Positions 1-11,494 of a stretch of DNA of 64,000 nucleotides are shown piece after piece. The notes beneath the pieces are model-generated. The model searched no databases and was not told where the DNA came from. It saw only the letters and a list, made by a program, of their open reading frames with translations. Location: NCBI GenBank assembly GCA_030433115.1, contig JAUILH010000004.1:1-64000 (forward strand). Reading direction: 5' to 3'. This DNA comes from Bacteroidia bacterium (GTDB taxonomy: Bacteria > Bacteroidota > Bacteroidia > Flavobacteriales_D > JAUILH01). The number at the start of each line of letters is the position of its first letter. Position 1 is the first letter of the stretch. A program made the position numbers and the translations under genes.

Positions 1-344
1 GTATGTTTCTGCGGATTCTGAGTGCTTAAGGAAAGATCATTGCTGGCGTTTTCAAATTCCAAATCAACGCGCGAATAGTCATAGGTCATTTGCATGAACA
101 AACTGTCATAAAGTCTTGAACCTGGCTGCAAGCCTTTTAAGATATCGTCATGTACTTCCATGAATTTGAATACAACACGGTCTTTTTCGAAGAAAACGAA
201 GGCATTGCTTTCCTGATAGGTAAACAACACTTCTGGTCTTAGTTGATCATTTTCATCCTGCACCTGTCCGGCATTTTCGACAAATTGTGCAATCGAGAAC
301 AAACCTGGAAAAACCAATGCAATGAGTAGAGAAATTCTTTTCAT
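1..344 (-). CDS. Secreted protein with DUF7948-like N-terminus (partial, 3' end outside window)
   Basis: The reading frame is open from an ATG at 344 to the left edge, giving about 114 residues. It begins MKRISLLIALVFPGLFSIAQ, a signal peptide, followed by FVENAGQVQDEN and a segment predicted to be beta-rich. That FVENAGQ opening resembles the 'F-x-E-N-x-G-Q' start of the DUF7948 domain found at the N-terminus of large Bacteroidota secreted proteins, which often end in a T9SS sorting domain. The C-terminus is not in the window, so sorting type and full function cannot be read. It is divergent from the next gene; no exact promoter box is visible upstream. Confidence 0.7.
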   Translation of the reverse strand, partial: MKRISLLIALVFPGLFSIAQFVENAGQVQDENDQLRPEVLFTYQESNAFVFFEKDRVVFKFMEVHDDILKGLQPGSRLYDSLFMQMTYDYSRVDLEFENASNDLSLSTQNPQKH

Positions 345-538
345 AAGTGAGTTAATGATTTGAATGATAAGCGATTACTGATGTCTTGAGAGATAATCAC
401 TGAACATTTTTTTCAAAATTAGAGCAGAATGCTCTTTTATTAAAGCCAAATCTTTTGTAAATTAATGTTTCTAGAAATATATAGATTTATTTATATACTT
501 GATTTAAAACATTTTATTTAAAAATAAGTTATGTTTCT

Positions 539-2029
539 ATGATAGAAGACTTGATTGCCTCATTATCGAAAAGCGAAAAGCGATATTTCAAACTAAGTTT
601 GAAACATGGAAATGTGCAGCATCAATTATTGGAGTTGTACGATTATTTCGAAAGTCAAGGTGTTTCAAAACGTAGATCAGAAAAGGATAAAGCTCGATTG
701 AGTTCGTCGTTAAGAAAGAATATGTCTGCTTATAAAAACCAGCTTCAACAAAAAATTCTGGATGCCCTGGTGGATTATAATAAAAGAGAGAAACCAAGAT
801 TTGAAGTTAATAGCTTACATACTGAGATTGACATTCTTTTCGACAAGAAAATGATGACCTTATGTCTCAGAAAAATTAGACGTTTGCAAAAGCTGGTTGA
901 CCTATATGAGCTTCATGAAGAACGACCAAAGCTCAATATATGGCAGCGTAAATATCAGCTTCAATCTGGATATTATAGCACAACTGCACTGAAGGAAGAA
1001 CAAAAAGTACATCAATCAACAATTGCATTGATCGATCAAAGCGCAGAATATTGGTTTTTACCCCATCAGTTTGTCGTTCTGAGAAATACTTATAAAAATG
1101 AACGTTCTGAAGAATTGAAAGAAGCGTTAGAAAAATTCTGTTCAAAGTATGAAAAACTCAGTGTGCCGGATGGCTTGAGTTTCATGGATAGGATTAATTT
1201 TTTAAATGCGCAGTCGCTCATAGCAGAATACAGATTCGATAATGAAAAGGCCTGGAGAAGAAGGGCTGTTATCGGTAAGTTGTTTCTGGATAATCCTGAG
1301 CATATTAAAAATGATCCTTCAAGGTTTTTAGATATGTTTTATAATTATACGATTTCATGTCTCAAAACGGAAAAGTATGATGAGGGATTAGCTGCTTGTT
1401 TGCAAATAGAAGAAAGCGCAGAGCGATATGGATTTAAATTAACTCAGCAACTCAAATTTAGGGTCTATGAATATGCTAATTCCATGCGTATCGTTCTGTT
1501 GATTAAATCCAAGCATTTGGATGCATTTGATATTGTGGAACGTATTGAGAGTGGATTTGAAGAACATGGAAAGACTATGCGATTTGCCAGTAGGATGGTA
1601 CTCATGTATTTCATTTCTTATTACCATTTTATTAATGGTGAATACAAAAAGGCGCTCGATTGGATAAATAGGGTGTTTCTTGTAAAAGTAGCCGATGAAC
1701 CGGAGGTATTGACCGCTGCCAATCTATTCTTTTTAGTAATTCATATAGAACTGGGAAATGCTGCTTTTCTTGATCGGCACCTAAGAAACAGCTTGTATTT
1801 TATTAAAAAGAAGAGTCGCAAATTGGCAATTGAAGATCTCGTGATTGATGTTACCAGAAGCTTCATCGACTCGGAGCTCAAAACTGCAACAATAGATGGT
1901 TTTCTTCAAAGGTTATCCAAAACGGATTTGACTCCTTTAGATCATTCGGTTTTGTATTCTTTCGACCTGGAAACCTGGTTGATCGCAAGAAAATTGAAGC
2001 AGCCTATGAAGCAGCTTCTGGAAAAATAA
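539..2029 (+). CDS. Alpha-helical cytoplasmic protein of unknown function
   Basis: A 496-residue protein without signal peptide or membrane segment. It opens MIEDLIASLSKSEKRYFKL and is almost wholly helical, rich in Lys, Glu, Leu and Arg, with repeated aromatic and Leu spacing that suggests a TPR-like alpha solenoid. The SxSKxEKRYFKL opening looks familiar from Bacteroidota proteins of unknown role, but I know of no function. It stands alone, between a divergent secreted protein and the convergent gdhA. The ATG at 539 follows an A/T-rich stretch; a weak box (TATACTTG, one mismatch to TAnnTTTG) lies at 494-501. Function is not assigned. Confidence 0.75.
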   Translation: MIEDLIASLSKSEKRYFKLSLKHGNVQHQLLELYDYFESQGVSKRRSEKDKARLSSSLRKNMSAYKNQLQQKILDALVDYNKREKPRFEVNSLHTEIDILFDKKMMTLCLRKIRRLQKLVDLYELHEERPKLNIWQRKYQLQSGYYSTTALKEEQKVHQSTIALIDQSAEYWFLPHQFVVLRNTYKNERSEELKEALEKFCSKYEKLSVPDGLSFMDRINFLNAQSLIAEYRFDNEKAWRRRAVIGKLFLDNPEHIKNDPSRFLDMFYNYTISCLKTEKYDEGLAACLQIEESAERYGFKLTQQLKFRVYEYANSMRIVLLIKSKHLDAFDIVERIESGFEEHGKTMRFASRMVLMYFISYYHFINGEYKKALDWINRVFLVKVADEPEVLTAANLFFLVIHIELGNAAFLDRHLRNSLYFIKKKSRKLAIEDLVIDVTRSFIDSELKTATIDGFLQRLSKTDLTPLDHSVLYSFDLETWLIARKLKQPMKQLLEK

Positions 2030-2043
2030 TGTTTTGTGGCCAT

Positions 2044-2080
2044 AAAAAAGCCCCTCCAGATTCGTTAGAGGGGCTGTTAA
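2044..2080. terminator. Intrinsic terminator between convergent genes
   Basis: Perfect 8-bp stem AGCCCCTC/GAGGGGCT (2049-2056 with 2068-2075) around an 11-nt loop. A run of A on the left (2044-2049) becomes a U-tract for the minus-strand gdhA transcript; the right flank GTTAATTCT is only moderately T-rich for the plus-strand transcript. It sits between the two stop codons. Confidence 0.85.
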
Positions 2081-2100
2081 TTCTCTAAAGTTGGATTCGC

Positions 2101-3465
<1,365 letters not shown>

Positions 3466-3482
3466 TTAAATAGCGTTTCGAG

Positions 3483-3490
3483 CAAATGTA
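3483..3490 (-). promoter_or_regulatory. Predicted -7 box of gdhA
   Basis: TACATTTG on the minus strand matches the Bacteroidota -7 consensus TAnnTTTG exactly. It is 32 nt upstream of the gdhA ATG, implying a 5' leader of roughly 27 nt. No clear -33 TTG is visible. Confidence 0.55.
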
Positions 3491-3610
3491 AAAAAAATGA
3501 CATTCGGTATTTGACTTGGCTACTTAAATTTGACGGATTGTATTAATCTTAAGATAAATTGGTGTGAATTTTCTTGTAGATTGTGTTACTTTGAGACAAA
3601 CAGCGGTGTT

Positions 3611-4780
3611 ATGAAAAAAACGATTTTGTTATTGGGCTCGGGAGAGTTAGGAAAGGAATTTGTGATTGCCTTGCAAAGACTTGGTCAGCATGTTGTGGCT
3701 TGCGATAGTTACGAAGGTGCGCCTGCCATGCAAGTTGCAGATGCACATGAAGTGTTCGATATGTTGGACGGAGATGCCCTTTCAAGAGCAGTAGAAAAAC
3801 ACAATCCTGATTTCATAGTGCCTGAGATAGAAGCCATACGCACCGAACGGCTCTATGAACTTGAAAAACAAGGTGTAAAAATCGTGCCTAGCGCTAAGGC
3901 TGTGAATTACACTATGAATAGGAAAGCTATTCGGGATTTGGCAGCTAAAGATTTGGGGATTAAAACAGCGCCTTATTCTTATGCGACATCAGCTCAAGAG
4001 TTGATTGATGCCGTGAATACCATTGGTGTGCCTTGTGTAGTGAAGCCCCTGATGTCGTCTAGTGGAAAAGGACAGAGCACAGTGAAACGTTTTGAGGATG
4101 CCAAGGCAGCCTGGGATTATGCAGTTGAAGGGTCTCGAGGGGATGTGACGGAAGTGATTGTGGAAGGTTTTATCAAGTTTGATTCGGAAATTACCTTGTT
4201 AACGGTTACTCAGGATGACGGTCCTACACTATTTTGTGCTCCAATAGGACATAGGCAAGAGCGTGGAGATTATCAAGAGAGCTGGCAACCTGCTGTCGTG
4301 TCGGAAACTGATTTGAAAACAGCTCAAGACATGGCCGATAAAGTAACTCAAGCATTGGGTGGGTCTGGAATTTGGGGAGTGGAATTTTTTCTGGCACCAG
4401 ATGGGGTGTATTTCTCAGAACTGTCGCCGCGCCCCCATGATACTGGAATGGCTACTTTGGCTCAGACGCAGAATTTAAATGAGTTTGAACTGCACGCGCG
4501 CGCTATTTTAGGGATCCCCATACCGAAAATTGATCAACTAAGACCCGGAGCATCTGCCGTGGTTCTGGCAGACAGAAACTCAAAAGACTTTCATTTTGAC
4601 GGGTTTCAGAATTTAGGTGAGGAAAAAACAGATGTCAAATTATTTGGGAAACCTACTACACGACCATACAGAAGAATGGGGGTTGGTTTAGCTTACGGGG
4701 AAACAGGAGATTCAATAGAAAGCATTGTGGCTAAAGCAAAGTCGGTTGCAGAGTCGGTCAAAATCATCTACAACGATTAA
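3611..4780 (+). CDS. purT: Formate-dependent phosphoribosylglycinamide formyltransferase (GAR transformylase 2)
   Basis: PurT makes formyl-GAR from GAR, formate and ATP in purine synthesis. The ATG at 3611 gives [16 protein letters not shown] and 389 residues, close to the family's 390; an upstream in-frame ATG at 3530 would add 27 residues unrelated to the family, so I reject it. The N-terminal [10 protein letters not shown] preATP-grasp fold, [13 protein letters not shown] of the ATP-grasp, and [11 protein letters not shown] near the metal/nucleotide site are all present. A near-consensus box TTACTTTG is at 3586-3593. The TAA overlaps the stop codon of the convergent dprA in the palindrome TTAA at 4777-4780. 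Confidence 0.95.
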   Translation: MKKTILLLGSGELGKEFVIALQRLGQHVVACDSYEGAPAMQVADAHEVFDMLDGDALSRAVEKHNPDFIVPEIEAIRTERLYELEKQGVKIVPSAKAVNYTMNRKAIRDLAAKDLGIKTAPYSYATSAQELIDAVNTIGVPCVVKPLMSSSGKGQSTVKRFEDAKAAWDYAVEGSRGDVTEVIVEGFIKFDSEITLLTVTQDDGPTLFCAPIGHRQERGDYQESWQPAVVSETDLKTAQDMADKVTQALGGSGIWGVEFFLAPDGVYFSELSPRPHDTGMATLAQTQNLNEFELHARAILGIPIPKIDQLRPGASAVVLADRNSKDFHFDGFQNLGEEKTDVKLFGKPTTRPYRRMGVGLAYGETGDSIESIVAKAKSVAESVKIIYND

Positions 4781-5892
4781 GTAATGTCGTAGTGCTTTCC
4801 AGGCTTAGATTTGATAAGTCCTGAAAGTTCCAGCATAAGTAATTTGGGTAGTAAGGCGGCTGTGGATGTGTCCATTGTCCTGGCAAGATCATCGATTAGG
4901 GTGCTCCCCTTCTCCCGAATGGTGAGGTAAATAGACTTACTGAAGGAGTCCAGTTGACCCAAATCTACCTCTGGTTTGGACTGTCTATGTTGGACTTGTT
5001 GCCAATTCATGAAATATGCCAAATCATCTGCACATTCAATGAGCCTGGCTCTATCAGTTTTTATGAGAAAATTGCAACCTGAATTAGCGGGTGTTTCAAT
5101 TGGGCCGGGAAATGCAAATACCTCTCTATTGTAGTCGTTGCCAAGATATGCCGTGATCAATGATCCGCCTTTCAAACCACTCTCCATTACCACAATGGCG
5201 TCACTCATGCCTGCCACAATTCTATTCCTTTTTGGAAAGTTTTCTCTGTCCGGATTTGTTCCGGAAGGGAATTCGGTGATGAGGGCACCATTTTCTACAA
5301 TTTGAGCGGCTTCTTTTCTATGGGCGGACGGATAAATACGATCCAGACCATGCGCCAAAACAGCCAGGGTCGGTATTTGATTGTGCAAACTTTCTCTGTG
5401 TGCGACAATGTCAATCCCATAAGCCAAACCACTGATGATAGCGGGATTATACGCCCCCAAATCTTTCACCAGTTTTTTACATTGATCCACTGCTTGCACA
5501 GAGCATTTCCTTGTTCCGATCACGGACACCTTGTAATCATGATTTAATTTGCTTGAGCCTTTAACATATAAGACAATCGGACCATCAATACATTGTCCAA
5601 GGTTGACGGGGAATCGATCGTCATAAAATAGGACAACGTCAATGTTGTGTTTTTCTGTGAACTCAAGCTCGTATTTTGAACGGTCTAGCGCTTCTGCTCG
5701 ATTCTTGAATACCTTATTGGCAAAGACTTCTCCCACATGTTTAACATGCTTGAGATCAGATTTTGAAGCATTAAATATATTTTCCGAGCTTCCAAAATGT
5801 GCAATCAAAGATCTGGCTGTTTTGGCTCCAATGCCCTTAATCATGCTTAGAGCGACTGCATATTGCTTTTCGTCGATTTTGATAGTCTTCAC
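4777..5892 (-). CDS. dprA: DNA-processing protein DprA
   Basis: A 371-residue DprA/Smf protein, which loads RecA onto incoming single-stranded DNA in natural transformation. The start is GTG (5892), giving [11 protein letters not shown]. An N-terminal helix-hairpin-helix region ([13 protein letters not shown]) precedes the Rossmann-like DprA core with [33 protein letters not shown] and KGGSLITA, and a C-terminal winged-helix-like tail. The stop overlaps the purT stop by 4 bp, tail to tail. No promoter box is clear. DprA occurs in many bacteria not known to be competent, so transformation is not proven by it. Confidence 0.95.
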   Translation of the reverse strand: MKTIKIDEKQYAVALSMIKGIGAKTARSLIAHFGSSENIFNASKSDLKHVKHVGEVFANKVFKNRAEALDRSKYELEFTEKHNIDVVLFYDDRFPVNLGQCIDGPIVLYVKGSSKLNHDYKVSVIGTRKCSVQAVDQCKKLVKDLGAYNPAIISGLAYGIDIVAHRESLHNQIPTLAVLAHGLDRIYPSAHRKEAAQIVENGALITEFPSGTNPDRENFPKRNRIVAGMSDAIVVMESGLKGGSLITAYLGNDYNREVFAFPGPIETPANSGCNFLIKTDRARLIECADDLAYFMNWQQVQHRQSKPEVDLGQLDSFSKSIYLTIREKGSTLIDDLARTMDTSTAALLPKLLMLELSGLIKSKPGKHYDIT

Positions 5893-5950
5893 GATTACTT
5901 AATAAATAAAAAAGGTTACCTTAATCCGTTGCAATTTTAAGCTCTCAGAT

Positions 5951-8308
5951 ATGAAACTATTTACGTTCTGCCTCTTTTTTTCTGTTTTTTCCAGTCTTGC
6001 TCAAAACGTGATAATTTCCGGAAACATCTACGATTACACCACACTTGAATCTCTGCCAACAGCCGGAATCATTCTTGAAAATGCAGGAGGAATTCGCTCA
6101 GACTTTGAAGGGCATTTTGAAGGTGAGTTTCCTGCAGGGACCTATAAAATGAAAGTGAAACTCCCGGGTTATGTGAGCAAAGATTCAACCATTAAGTTAA
6201 GCGGTAAGCTCGTAAAATTCAATGTCTATTTAAAGGATGATCAGCTGCAGGATTTAGTAGTGGCGGCAGGAAAGTTTGAGCAAAGTATAGAAGAAGTCAG
6301 TGTCTCTATGAACGTGATTAAACCTGCCCTCATCGAAAATAAGGCGACTATTGATTGTGAACAAATCATTGAACAGGTACCCGGTCTAACGGTTCAGGAT
6401 GGCCAGGTGAGCATTCGCGGAGGTAGTGGATTTGCCTATGGTGCAGGGAGTAGAGTGCTGGTATTGGTGGATGAGTTGCCCTTTTTGTCTGCAGACGCCG
6501 GAGACGTTAAATGGAATGCTCTGCCTATTGAAAATATTGAGCAAATAGAAATCATCAAGGGGGCTTCATCGGTTCTTTATGGATCATCTGCGCTGAATGG
6601 TATTATTAATATTCGAACAAAATATCCGAGAGAAGAACCGGAAACCAGGGTAAACTTGCACCATGGCTACTACGCTGATCCCAAACGAAAAGAATTGAAA
6701 TGGTGGAGCAGTAATCCATACTATTATGGTGGAAACTTCTACCATATGAGAAAATTGAGCAAAAATGCAGATTTGGTTTTGGGAGGTAATTTCCTTTCAT
6801 CTATAGGTTACAGACAGGGGGAAGATGAGGACAGGATTCGATTTAACGCCAATACGCGCTTCCGTTCCCGAAGAGTGGAGAACCTCTCTTATGGACTCAA
6901 TACAAACATTCAGCTGGCCAGGACCGGTGTATTCGTACTATGGGAAACAGATTCGAGTGGATATGTGCCTGCAGGGGGAGCGGATCCAAATGACCCCAAT
7001 ACCACTTTGACTTTTCAGGACGGTTGGCGTCTCAATTTTGATCCATACGTGAGCTACACAGATGCCAAGAATAATCAACACAACATTAGAACCAGATGGT
7101 ATAGGACAGACAATCAGAACAATCAAGGAAGAGGGGCAACAGCCGATTTATATTATGGAGAGTATCAATTTCAAAAATACTACGACTCTCTGCAATTGAA
7201 TTTAACAACCGGCGTCAGCTCTTATGCGAATGTTGTTAATTCCGATTTTTATGGCAATCACAAGGGGAAAAATTTTGGCGCATTTGTTCAACTTGATAAA
7301 AAATGGAAAAAATTTAACTTTAATGCCGGTATGCGGGTTGAGTATTTCAAAGTAGATACGGCCGAGACACGTTATCAAATTGGTGAAACAGAGCTGCCAA
7401 TAGTACCTGTTTTTAGATCAGGTGTAACCTATAAGCTTTTCGAGCATTCTATTTTAAGAGCAAGCTGGGGACAAGGCTTTAGGTTCCCGAGTATTGCTGA
7501 GAAATTTGCGGCAACGAACATTGGAACTGTGTCCATTTTTCCAAATACCTCCTTGCAGCCAGAACAAGGTTGGAGTGCGGAGCTGGGCTTCAAGCAGGGC
7601 GTTAAAGTGGGAAAGTGGGCTGGTTACATTGATGTGGCTGCGTTTATAACTCAGTATTCTAATATGATAGAGTTTGTATTTGAAGAGTTTATTCCGGAGG
7701 GGGTGGTTCCTCAGTTATCAGATCCTGATGGGGAGAATTATTTATATGACTTGATTGGTTTTCAAGCTCAAAATTCTGAAGAAGCCCGAATCACTGGAAT
7801 CGATATGTCAATTACTGGAAAGGGGCAACTAACAGACGACTTAAGCATGACCATTTTTGGTGGGTATACCTACATGAATCCAATTACGCTCAATACGGAT
7901 AGCGCTTATTTAGCTACTTTTTCGGACAGTACCACTACTCTGAAATACAGATACAGACATTTGATTAAAGGCGACATCCAGTTCGATTATAAAAAATGGT
8001 CTTTTGGGGTGAGTTCTCGCTATAATAGCTTCATGGAGAACATTGATGAGACCTTCAATAATTTGGTAATTGACTTCAACGGCTTTCCGCTCTCATTGGG
8101 AGATCAGGTATTGCCAGGTTTGCCCGCTTACCGAGCAGCCAACAATCAGGGAGATTTGGTGTTTGATGCCAGAACCAGTTATTCAGTTAATGAACAATTT
8201 AAGTTTGCTTTTTTGGTCAACAATGTCGCGAACAGAGAATATACTGGTCGACCTGGAAATATCAGAGAACCAAGAACTTTCATCGGACAAATAACCCTCA
8301 ATTTCTAA
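5951..8308 (+). CDS. TonB-dependent outer-membrane receptor
   Basis: A 785-residue receptor. Signal peptide MKLFTFCLFFSVFSSLAQ, then a carboxypeptidase-regulatory-like beta-sandwich (about residues 20-95, NVIISGNIYDYTT), a plug domain (IEQVPGLTVQDGQVSIRGGSG near 145, and GSSVLYGSSALNGIINI), and a long beta-barrel ending in FIGQITLNF with a terminal aromatic residue. It would take up a siderophore, cobalamin, metal or glycan; the substrate cannot be read. There is no SusD partner, which argues against a glycan-utilisation locus. Its TAA overlaps the ATG of the next gene (TAATG), so the two are probably translationally coupled. Confidence 0.95.
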   Translation: MKLFTFCLFFSVFSSLAQNVIISGNIYDYTTLESLPTAGIILENAGGIRSDFEGHFEGEFPAGTYKMKVKLPGYVSKDSTIKLSGKLVKFNVYLKDDQLQDLVVAAGKFEQSIEEVSVSMNVIKPALIENKATIDCEQIIEQVPGLTVQDGQVSIRGGSGFAYGAGSRVLVLVDELPFLSADAGDVKWNALPIENIEQIEIIKGASSVLYGSSALNGIINIRTKYPREEPETRVNLHHGYYADPKRKELKWWSSNPYYYGGNFYHMRKLSKNADLVLGGNFLSSIGYRQGEDEDRIRFNANTRFRSRRVENLSYGLNTNIQLARTGVFVLWETDSSGYVPAGGADPNDPNTTLTFQDGWRLNFDPYVSYTDAKNNQHNIRTRWYRTDNQNNQGRGATADLYYGEYQFQKYYDSLQLNLTTGVSSYANVVNSDFYGNHKGKNFGAFVQLDKKWKKFNFNAGMRVEYFKVDTAETRYQIGETELPIVPVFRSGVTYKLFEHSILRASWGQGFRFPSIAEKFAATNIGTVSIFPNTSLQPEQGWSAELGFKQGVKVGKWAGYIDVAAFITQYSNMIEFVFEEFIPEGVVPQLSDPDGENYLYDLIGFQAQNSEEARITGIDMSITGKGQLTDDLSMTIFGGYTYMNPITLNTDSAYLATFSDSTTTLKYRYRHLIKGDIQFDYKKWSFGVSSRYNSFMENIDETFNNLVIDFNGFPLSLGDQVLPGLPAYRAANNQGDLVFDARTSYSVNEQFKFAFLVNNVANREYTGRPGNIREPRTFIGQITLNF

Positions 8309-9633
8309 TGTTGACCTGGCGCGGAAACATATGTGTGTTACTTGTTTTAGCGTCAATGAAACCTTGTCAGGCTCAACAAGCACTTCCAGATATACGGTAT
8401 GTACAAACGCAACAATTGAAAGTTGGTACCAAAATGGCTATTCCCGAGATTTGGTTCGGAGTGTCTCGTTACAGCATGATGGTAAGAACCGAGTCCTCTG
8501 ATCTCAAACAATTACCTCATAATGCCATTGATAGTTTAAAAGTGGTGTACCGTTTTCTTAAGTTTTATCCCCGTTTGAAAGTTGAAATTGGTGTCCATAC
8601 TGATTGCAGGGGCTCCGATAAATACAGTGTCAGACTCTCGGGCAGACGCGCTCAAACTTTGGCGGATTCTCTAGTTAGTTGGGGTATCCGAAGAGAGCGG
8701 GTAAAGTTCAAAGGATATGAAAAAAGTGAGCCTATCATACCTTGTGATGACATAAGCAAAATGAGTGATGTGAAAGATCAGGAAGCCGCTCATCATGTGA
8801 ACCGAAGAATTGAACTAAAGATCCTTGGAACGGATTACCTCACACCAAGCTACTTATACGAAGGTTATAATGGACACAGAGCTATCAACGAGGGGGATGA
8901 TTTGACTTTCGGAGATCAGTTCAAAGTTGTGTTTCCATCTATTTATGATCGAAAAACAATTGAATGGGAAGGCTTGTTAAATAAAATGGAAACATGTGCT
9001 ACCTGTGCCTATGAAATCGTCTGTCCTGAGTCGATTTCTGAAAAAGGAGATTGGAAATTGAGACAATTTAGACGCTTGGTTTATCTGGAGAAAATGAATA
9101 CGGAAAAGTGCCGTGTTTCGGTCTCCCCAGACATTGAAGATAGTTTCTTGCTAGTTAAAGTGTCAAATGAACCTTATACCGAACCGTTTCTCATGTTTAA
9201 AGGCCAACGAGACAGCAGATCAATCTTTAAGGATGATACCTTGAAGACTGGTGATGAATTTATTCTTGCCATAGAATATGATTACGATAAAGCCGATATC
9301 AGACCAAGATCAAAGATCATACTGACCTGGCTTGGAGAGAAGCTGACCGCTTTGGATACGTTTAAAATTATAATTGAGTCTCACACGGACTGCAGGGGCA
9401 ACGACTATTACAATAATCGCTTGTCGCATAGACGCGCTCAATCTGTAACAGAATACTTGTTGGATCAATTTGATTTCCCGGATAATTCAATTCTGCCAAA
9501 AGGGATGGGCGAAGAAGATCCTCTGTCTGAAACATCATGTGAAGAGATTAATCGTCTTCCCTCGGTTGAAGAGAGGGAGAAGATTCATCAAATGAATCGG
9601 CGAACTGTGGTGAAAGTGAAGTTGGCTGAGTAA
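8308..9633 (+). CDS. Secreted protein with two OmpA-like peptidoglycan-binding domains
   Basis: A 441-residue protein with a hydrophobic N-terminus ending near CQAQ (signal peptide). Two OmpA C-terminal-type domains are visible: about residues 45-172 (HTDCRGSDKYSVRLSGRRAQ ... VNRRIEL) and about 320-441 (HTDCRGNDYYNNRLSHRRAQ ... MNRRTVV). They share the same insertion with a conserved Cys and a [ED]EIN/DDIS element, so they look like an internal duplication. A Cys-rich linker (CATCAYEIVC) separates them. No beta-barrel is present. The start overlaps the receptor stop codon, which suggests a peptidoglycan-anchored partner of that receptor (inference). Confidence 0.85.
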   Translation: MLTWRGNICVLLVLASMKPCQAQQALPDIRYVQTQQLKVGTKMAIPEIWFGVSRYSMMVRTESSDLKQLPHNAIDSLKVVYRFLKFYPRLKVEIGVHTDCRGSDKYSVRLSGRRAQTLADSLVSWGIRRERVKFKGYEKSEPIIPCDDISKMSDVKDQEAAHHVNRRIELKILGTDYLTPSYLYEGYNGHRAINEGDDLTFGDQFKVVFPSIYDRKTIEWEGLLNKMETCATCAYEIVCPESISEKGDWKLRQFRRLVYLEKMNTEKCRVSVSPDIEDSFLLVKVSNEPYTEPFLMFKGQRDSRSIFKDDTLKTGDEFILAIEYDYDKADIRPRSKIILTWLGEKLTALDTFKIIIESHTDCRGNDYYNNRLSHRRAQSVTEYLLDQFDFPDNSILPKGMGEEDPLSETSCEEINRLPSVEEREKIHQMNRRTVVKVKLAE

Positions 9634-9683
9634 AAACAACTTCAGAAACAACCTGCCAGCACATTTGTTCGTCAATGAGTTAG

Positions 9684-11333
9684 ATGACCAGAATAAGCTC
9701 AGTCATATTATTGTCTGCCATAACTCTGTTCTCATTTGGACAGAATCAGGATTCCCATTGGATTTTTGGAGACATGGCTTGGTTGGATTTTTCCTCCGGG
9801 ACTCCGGTTAATCAGGGCTTAGGTCCTTTTTTTATTAATGAAGGAGGCAGTTCTATCGCGAATCAAAATGGTGATTTGTTATTTACCACAGATGGCGAAC
9901 ATGTCTATGATAGAAATGGAAACTTAATGCCATCAAGCGGCAGTATTAAAGGCCATTCAAGTTCAACACAATGTGCTTTGATTGTCCCTATGCCAGGAGA
10001 TCGTTACGATCAATTCTTCTACATTTTTACGGTTTCGGCAGAGGCAGGGAACTATACACCTATGCATACTGGTTTGGAATATGTGATGGTGGATATGAGC
10101 CTTAATATGGGGCTGGGAGATATCGTTGGACCAAGTACTCAGTTAGTTCCAAATACCGGTGAGAAATTACACGCCACATGGCATTCCAATAAAAGGGACG
10201 TCTGGGTGCTAACGCACAGTATGGATTCTGATGAATATCATGCATTTTTAATCACTTGTGATGGGATAACAACTCATGAAATCAGTGCCACCGGGTTGGT
10301 TCATTCCAACACGCCATTTGGTGAAGGCTGTATTGGTAGTTTGAAACTGTCACCAGACGGTTCTAAGGTAGCTTGTTCATACAATGAATTAGCCCCAAAT
10401 GGATTTAATTTTATCAATCATCTTGAAGTGGGAGAGTTTAATACAAGTACCGGAGCAGTGACAATAATCGAAGATGTAGTCAAAGATTTTAATGCTGCAA
10501 CACAAGGTTATGGTGTTGAATTTTCTCCCGATAACAGCAAAGTGTATTGGACAATATCTAATAACGGAGCTACGCTATTTCAATACGATTTATCTAATCC
10601 TCCATTATCGACTACCGAATATGTGGTGAGTAGTAATAATGCAACAGGTCTTCAGTTAGCCCCAAATGGAAAAATTTATGCAACAGGTTTTCTCGGTACT
10701 AGTGATGTTGCTGTAATTGGTATTCCAAATGTTGCCGGAGTGGGTTGCAGTTACTCGGGGCAGGGAGTTGTACTTACAGGTAAGTGTAGGTTTGGTTTGC
10801 CCAATCAATGGATGTTTCCATATCCTACCCCCGATTACAATTTGGACACTCTAAATTTGTCGTTTTGCCAGAATGGAGAACTTGAACTCAACGCGCCGCA
10901 AAGTATGCCAGAAAATCTTGTCTGGAGTAATGGTAAGTCAAACTCAAGCATATATGTTAATGATACCGGTCTGTATTGGGTAACACCACGATTTTGTAAT
11001 GAAGATACAACCTTTTTTAAGGTGGAGCCTGATGAGTTTTGCGTTTGTGAACTCTTTATTCCTAATTCATTTACACCAGATGGAGATGGAATAAATGATG
11101 AGTTTAAGGTTAACAGTTGGTGTGACCTGAAAGATTACCAATTGCAAATTTTTGATCGATGGGGCCAATTGGTGTTCGAATCTAAGAACCAATCGGAATC
11201 CTGGAACGGACAAGTAAGAGGGAAATACGCTTCTAGTGATGTATATGTTTGGAGGGCTGTTTGGACGGATCCATATACAAACGGTCCCAAATCCAACCAT
11301 ATCGAAATAGGACACATTACGCTTCTAAGGTAA
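9684..11333 (+). CDS. T9SS type B cargo protein with beta-propeller-like body
   Basis: A 549-residue secreted protein: signal peptide MTRISSVILLSAITLFSFGQ, a central region of repeated strands such as LSPDGSKVACSY, FSPDNSKVYWT and LAPNGKIYATG that resembles a WD40/lactonase-like propeller, a short Ig-like stretch (LVWSNGKSNSSIYVNDTGLYWV), and a C-terminal gliding-motility/T9SS type B sorting domain (FIPNSFTPDGDGINDEFKV ... YQLQIFDRWGQLVFES ... YVWRAVW). It should be exported by T9SS to the cell surface. It lies 50 nt after the OmpA-type gene and may share its transcript. The ligand of the propeller is unknown. Confidence 0.88.
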   Translation: MTRISSVILLSAITLFSFGQNQDSHWIFGDMAWLDFSSGTPVNQGLGPFFINEGGSSIANQNGDLLFTTDGEHVYDRNGNLMPSSGSIKGHSSSTQCALIVPMPGDRYDQFFYIFTVSAEAGNYTPMHTGLEYVMVDMSLNMGLGDIVGPSTQLVPNTGEKLHATWHSNKRDVWVLTHSMDSDEYHAFLITCDGITTHEISATGLVHSNTPFGEGCIGSLKLSPDGSKVACSYNELAPNGFNFINHLEVGEFNTSTGAVTIIEDVVKDFNAATQGYGVEFSPDNSKVYWTISNNGATLFQYDLSNPPLSTTEYVVSSNNATGLQLAPNGKIYATGFLGTSDVAVIGIPNVAGVGCSYSGQGVVLTGKCRFGLPNQWMFPYPTPDYNLDTLNLSFCQNGELELNAPQSMPENLVWSNGKSNSSIYVNDTGLYWVTPRFCNEDTTFFKVEPDEFCVCELFIPNSFTPDGDGINDEFKVNSWCDLKDYQLQIFDRWGQLVFESKNQSESWNGQVRGKYASSDVYVWRAVWTDPYTNGPKSNHIEIGHITLLR

Positions 11334-11494
11334 ACTTGAATATCATATTGAAGGCGGAATTCAATACAAGTTATTGTGTTGCTATTGAGAAGTTTAGTTC
11401 GGTTTTTTATAAGCTGAACATTGTATTTATAACGGTTTATTGTTTTACTAATTTCTTTGGTTTGGAGACCTTCGCATCATAAAATGATGTGATT

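Noticed and set aside
3530-3610. Upstream extension of purT from an ATG at 3530
   Set aside because: The 27 extra residues do not resemble the family, and a near-promoter box lies between 3530 and the ATG at 3611.
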